A program made the position numbers and the translations under genes. The notes under the pieces are model-generated. The model had not been told where the DNA came from, ran no database searches, and worked only from the letters and a program-made list of their open reading frames with translations. 5,640 nucleotides of DNA from the NCBI GenBank assembly GCA_964373255.1, contig CAYJTG010000013.1, positions 1 to 5,640 on the forward strand, given 5' to 3'. Positions 4,992 to 5,640 of this stretch are shown piece after piece; position 1 is the stretch's first letter, and the number at the start of each line of letters is the position of its first letter. This DNA is from JACPVU01 sp964373255. Its GTDB lineage: Archaea; Aenigmatarchaeota; Aenigmatarchaeia; GW2011-AR5.

Positions 4992-5567
4992 TTATGTTTG
5001 TTTTCCCCCGCCACTAGGCGCGGCTTCCGCCTTATCCTTCTGCGTGACGAACCATATGGCAACGATTATGATTATCAGCCAGAATATCAGGCCAGCCATG
5101 TCAGGCCCTATGACCGCCACGGACACGAACTGCGTGCTCGACGCCAGGAACAGGAGCGCGCCTATAACGATAACAACTACAAGCGCGGCCGTGTGCTTGA
5201 ACTTATTGTCACCGCCGCCGTAGCCGAGTATTGCCGTGAACAGTATTATTACCAGTATTCCGGCCAGGAACATCGACGCCCCGCCGAATATGCTTACGAA
5301 GAATGCGGCCATCTGCGGCCCGCCGGCAGCTGTGACAAAGAATGCGATGACAAAAGACAATGCCGCAGAAATCCTTTCGTTCTTGCCGAACAGGTTAAGT
5401 TTTGCGAGCAGCCCGTAGACAATGGCAAAAGTAAATATCCAAGGCAGGAAGAAGCCGTAGAATTCTATGCCCAAGCTTGCGAACGGGTTGCCGATCTGTG
5501 CGAACGACTTCCCGATAATTGACAGGAATACGGCTGCTGCCACGAGCGCAAATTTTTTGAATACCAT
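4992..5567 (-). CDS. Five-span membrane protein with cleavable signal peptide
   Basis: The product has 191 residues. A classical signal peptide spans 1-23: basic KK at 4-5, a hydrophobic core, and S-F-A before a likely cut at A23/Q24. Five likely spans follow at about 37-54, 66-81, 91-115, 124-143 and 157-174. The short polar tail (175-191) contains KDK and a GGG stretch. Residues 27-115 align with residues 3-93 of the 4359-4826 product: NPF/DPF, LP, YGLL, AFFV, GGP, AFFV/NFFV, LAGILVI.LF. The pair therefore arose by duplication, with this copy carrying the signal sequence and longer tail. The ATG at 5567 is supported by AGGGGT 7 nt upstream and a TATA box around 5617-5627. I do not recognise a named family. 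A subunit of an envelope complex working with the secretion ATPase is an inference from proximity only. Confidence 0.87.
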   Translation of the reverse strand: MVFKKFALVAAAVFLSIIGKSFAQIGNPFASLGIEFYGFFLPWIFTFAIVYGLLAKLNLFGKNERISAALSFVIAFFVTAAGGPQMAAFFVSIFGGASMFLAGILVIILFTAILGYGGGDNKFKHTAALVVVIVIGALLFLASSTQFVSVAVIGPDMAGLIFWLIIIIVAIWFVTQKDKAEAAPSGGGKQT

Positions 5568-5574
5568 TGTTTTT

Positions 5575-5580
5575 ACCCCT
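5575..5580 (-). promoter_or_regulatory. Purine-rich ribosome site AGGGGT of the 191-residue protein
   Basis: On the minus strand AGGGGT ends 7 nt before the ATG at 5567. It is a weaker match to the archaeal Shine-Dalgarno consensus than the GGTG sites elsewhere in the window, but its spacing is good. Confidence 0.45.
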
Positions 5581-5609
5581 TACTATTTTTCATCTTACTT
5601 TACTATTTT
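5580..5609. repeat. Direct repeat TTACTATTTT, 20-bp period, at the predicted transcription start
   Basis: TTACTATTTT occurs at 5580-5589 and 5600-5609, with a further TTACT at 5595-5599. The period of 20 bp is about two helical turns, and the pair straddles the start point predicted from the TATA box at 5617-5627. That suits an operator for a dimeric regulator. AT-rich composition makes chance recurrence possible. Confidence 0.3.
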
Positions 5610-5616
5610 GTTTCGG

Positions 5617-5627
5617 TATTTATATAA
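5617..5627 (-). promoter_or_regulatory. TATA box of the 191-residue membrane protein gene
   Basis: On the minus strand TTATATAAATA is a good archaeal TATA box. Transcription would start near 5597, giving a leader of about 30 nt that contains the ribosome site. The sequence is close to symmetric, so it could also serve a rightward gene beyond the window. Nothing coding is visible between here and the window end. Confidence 0.5.
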
Positions 5628-5640
5628 TTATCTATGGAGG

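Noticed and set aside
4923..5522. Plus-strand open frame of 199 codons opposite the signal-peptide membrane protein
   Set aside because: The composition (many R, E, Y, Q and H) is what the complement of membrane-span codons gives. The minus-strand reading has a signal peptide, spans and a paralogue.
1..5640. CRISPR array, tRNA or rRNA
   Set aside because: There are no regularly spaced direct repeats with unique spacers, and I saw no cloverleaf or conserved rRNA segments. The hairpin stems do not fit tRNA arm lengths.

Overview
The window looks archaeal. Three starts carry a GGTG/GTGAT-type Shine-Dalgarno site. One gene has a TATA box about 25 bp upstream of its ATG and no usable Shine-Dalgarno site, so its mRNA is probably leaderless. 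The main gene is a FlaI/TadA-type secretion ATPase accompanied by small coiled-coil and multi-span membrane proteins, a mix that I associate with DPANN-type archaea. That placement is an inference; I cannot name the phylum.

Layout, left to right. Bases 1-24 look like the right-hand remnant of a palindromic element cut by the window edge. Bases 97-486 (minus) encode a small AT-rich, single-span, cysteine-rich protein. A 133-bp nested palindrome (430-562) covers its 5' end and the gap to the next gene. Bases 594-2822 (minus) encode a 742-residue secretion ATPase with a long N-terminal extension. The divergent gap 2823-3035 holds a second nested palindrome (2848-2942), a short tandem repeat and a leaderless-type promoter. 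Two plus-strand genes follow: a 123-residue coiled-coil protein (3036-3407) and a 216-residue protein with a small helical N-terminal domain and a FlaC/E-like coiled-coil C-terminus (3589-4239). The gap between them holds three tight 3-nt-loop hairpins. After a convergent terminator region come two minus-strand paralogous five-span membrane proteins (4359-4826 and 4992-5567); the second has a signal peptide.

How the genes may work together. The ATPase keeps its Walker A, Asp-box, Walker B and His-box motifs and should power assembly or secretion across the membrane. The coiled-coil proteins resemble the cytoplasmic accessory proteins that accompany archaellum motors. The paired membrane proteins could be structural or channel subunits. 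No platform protein (FlaJ/TadC), class III pilin, FlaH or prepilin peptidase is visible, so this is at most part of a non-archaellum type IV-pilus-like system, and the functional link is an inference from proximity.

The most unusual signal is the set of nested palindromes. Two complete elements share one architecture with almost unrelated sequences: an outer stem enclosing two 11-12 bp perfect hairpins with 4-5 nt loops, which is a three-way junction. A third copy is cut at the left edge. The fold appears conserved while the sequence is not.
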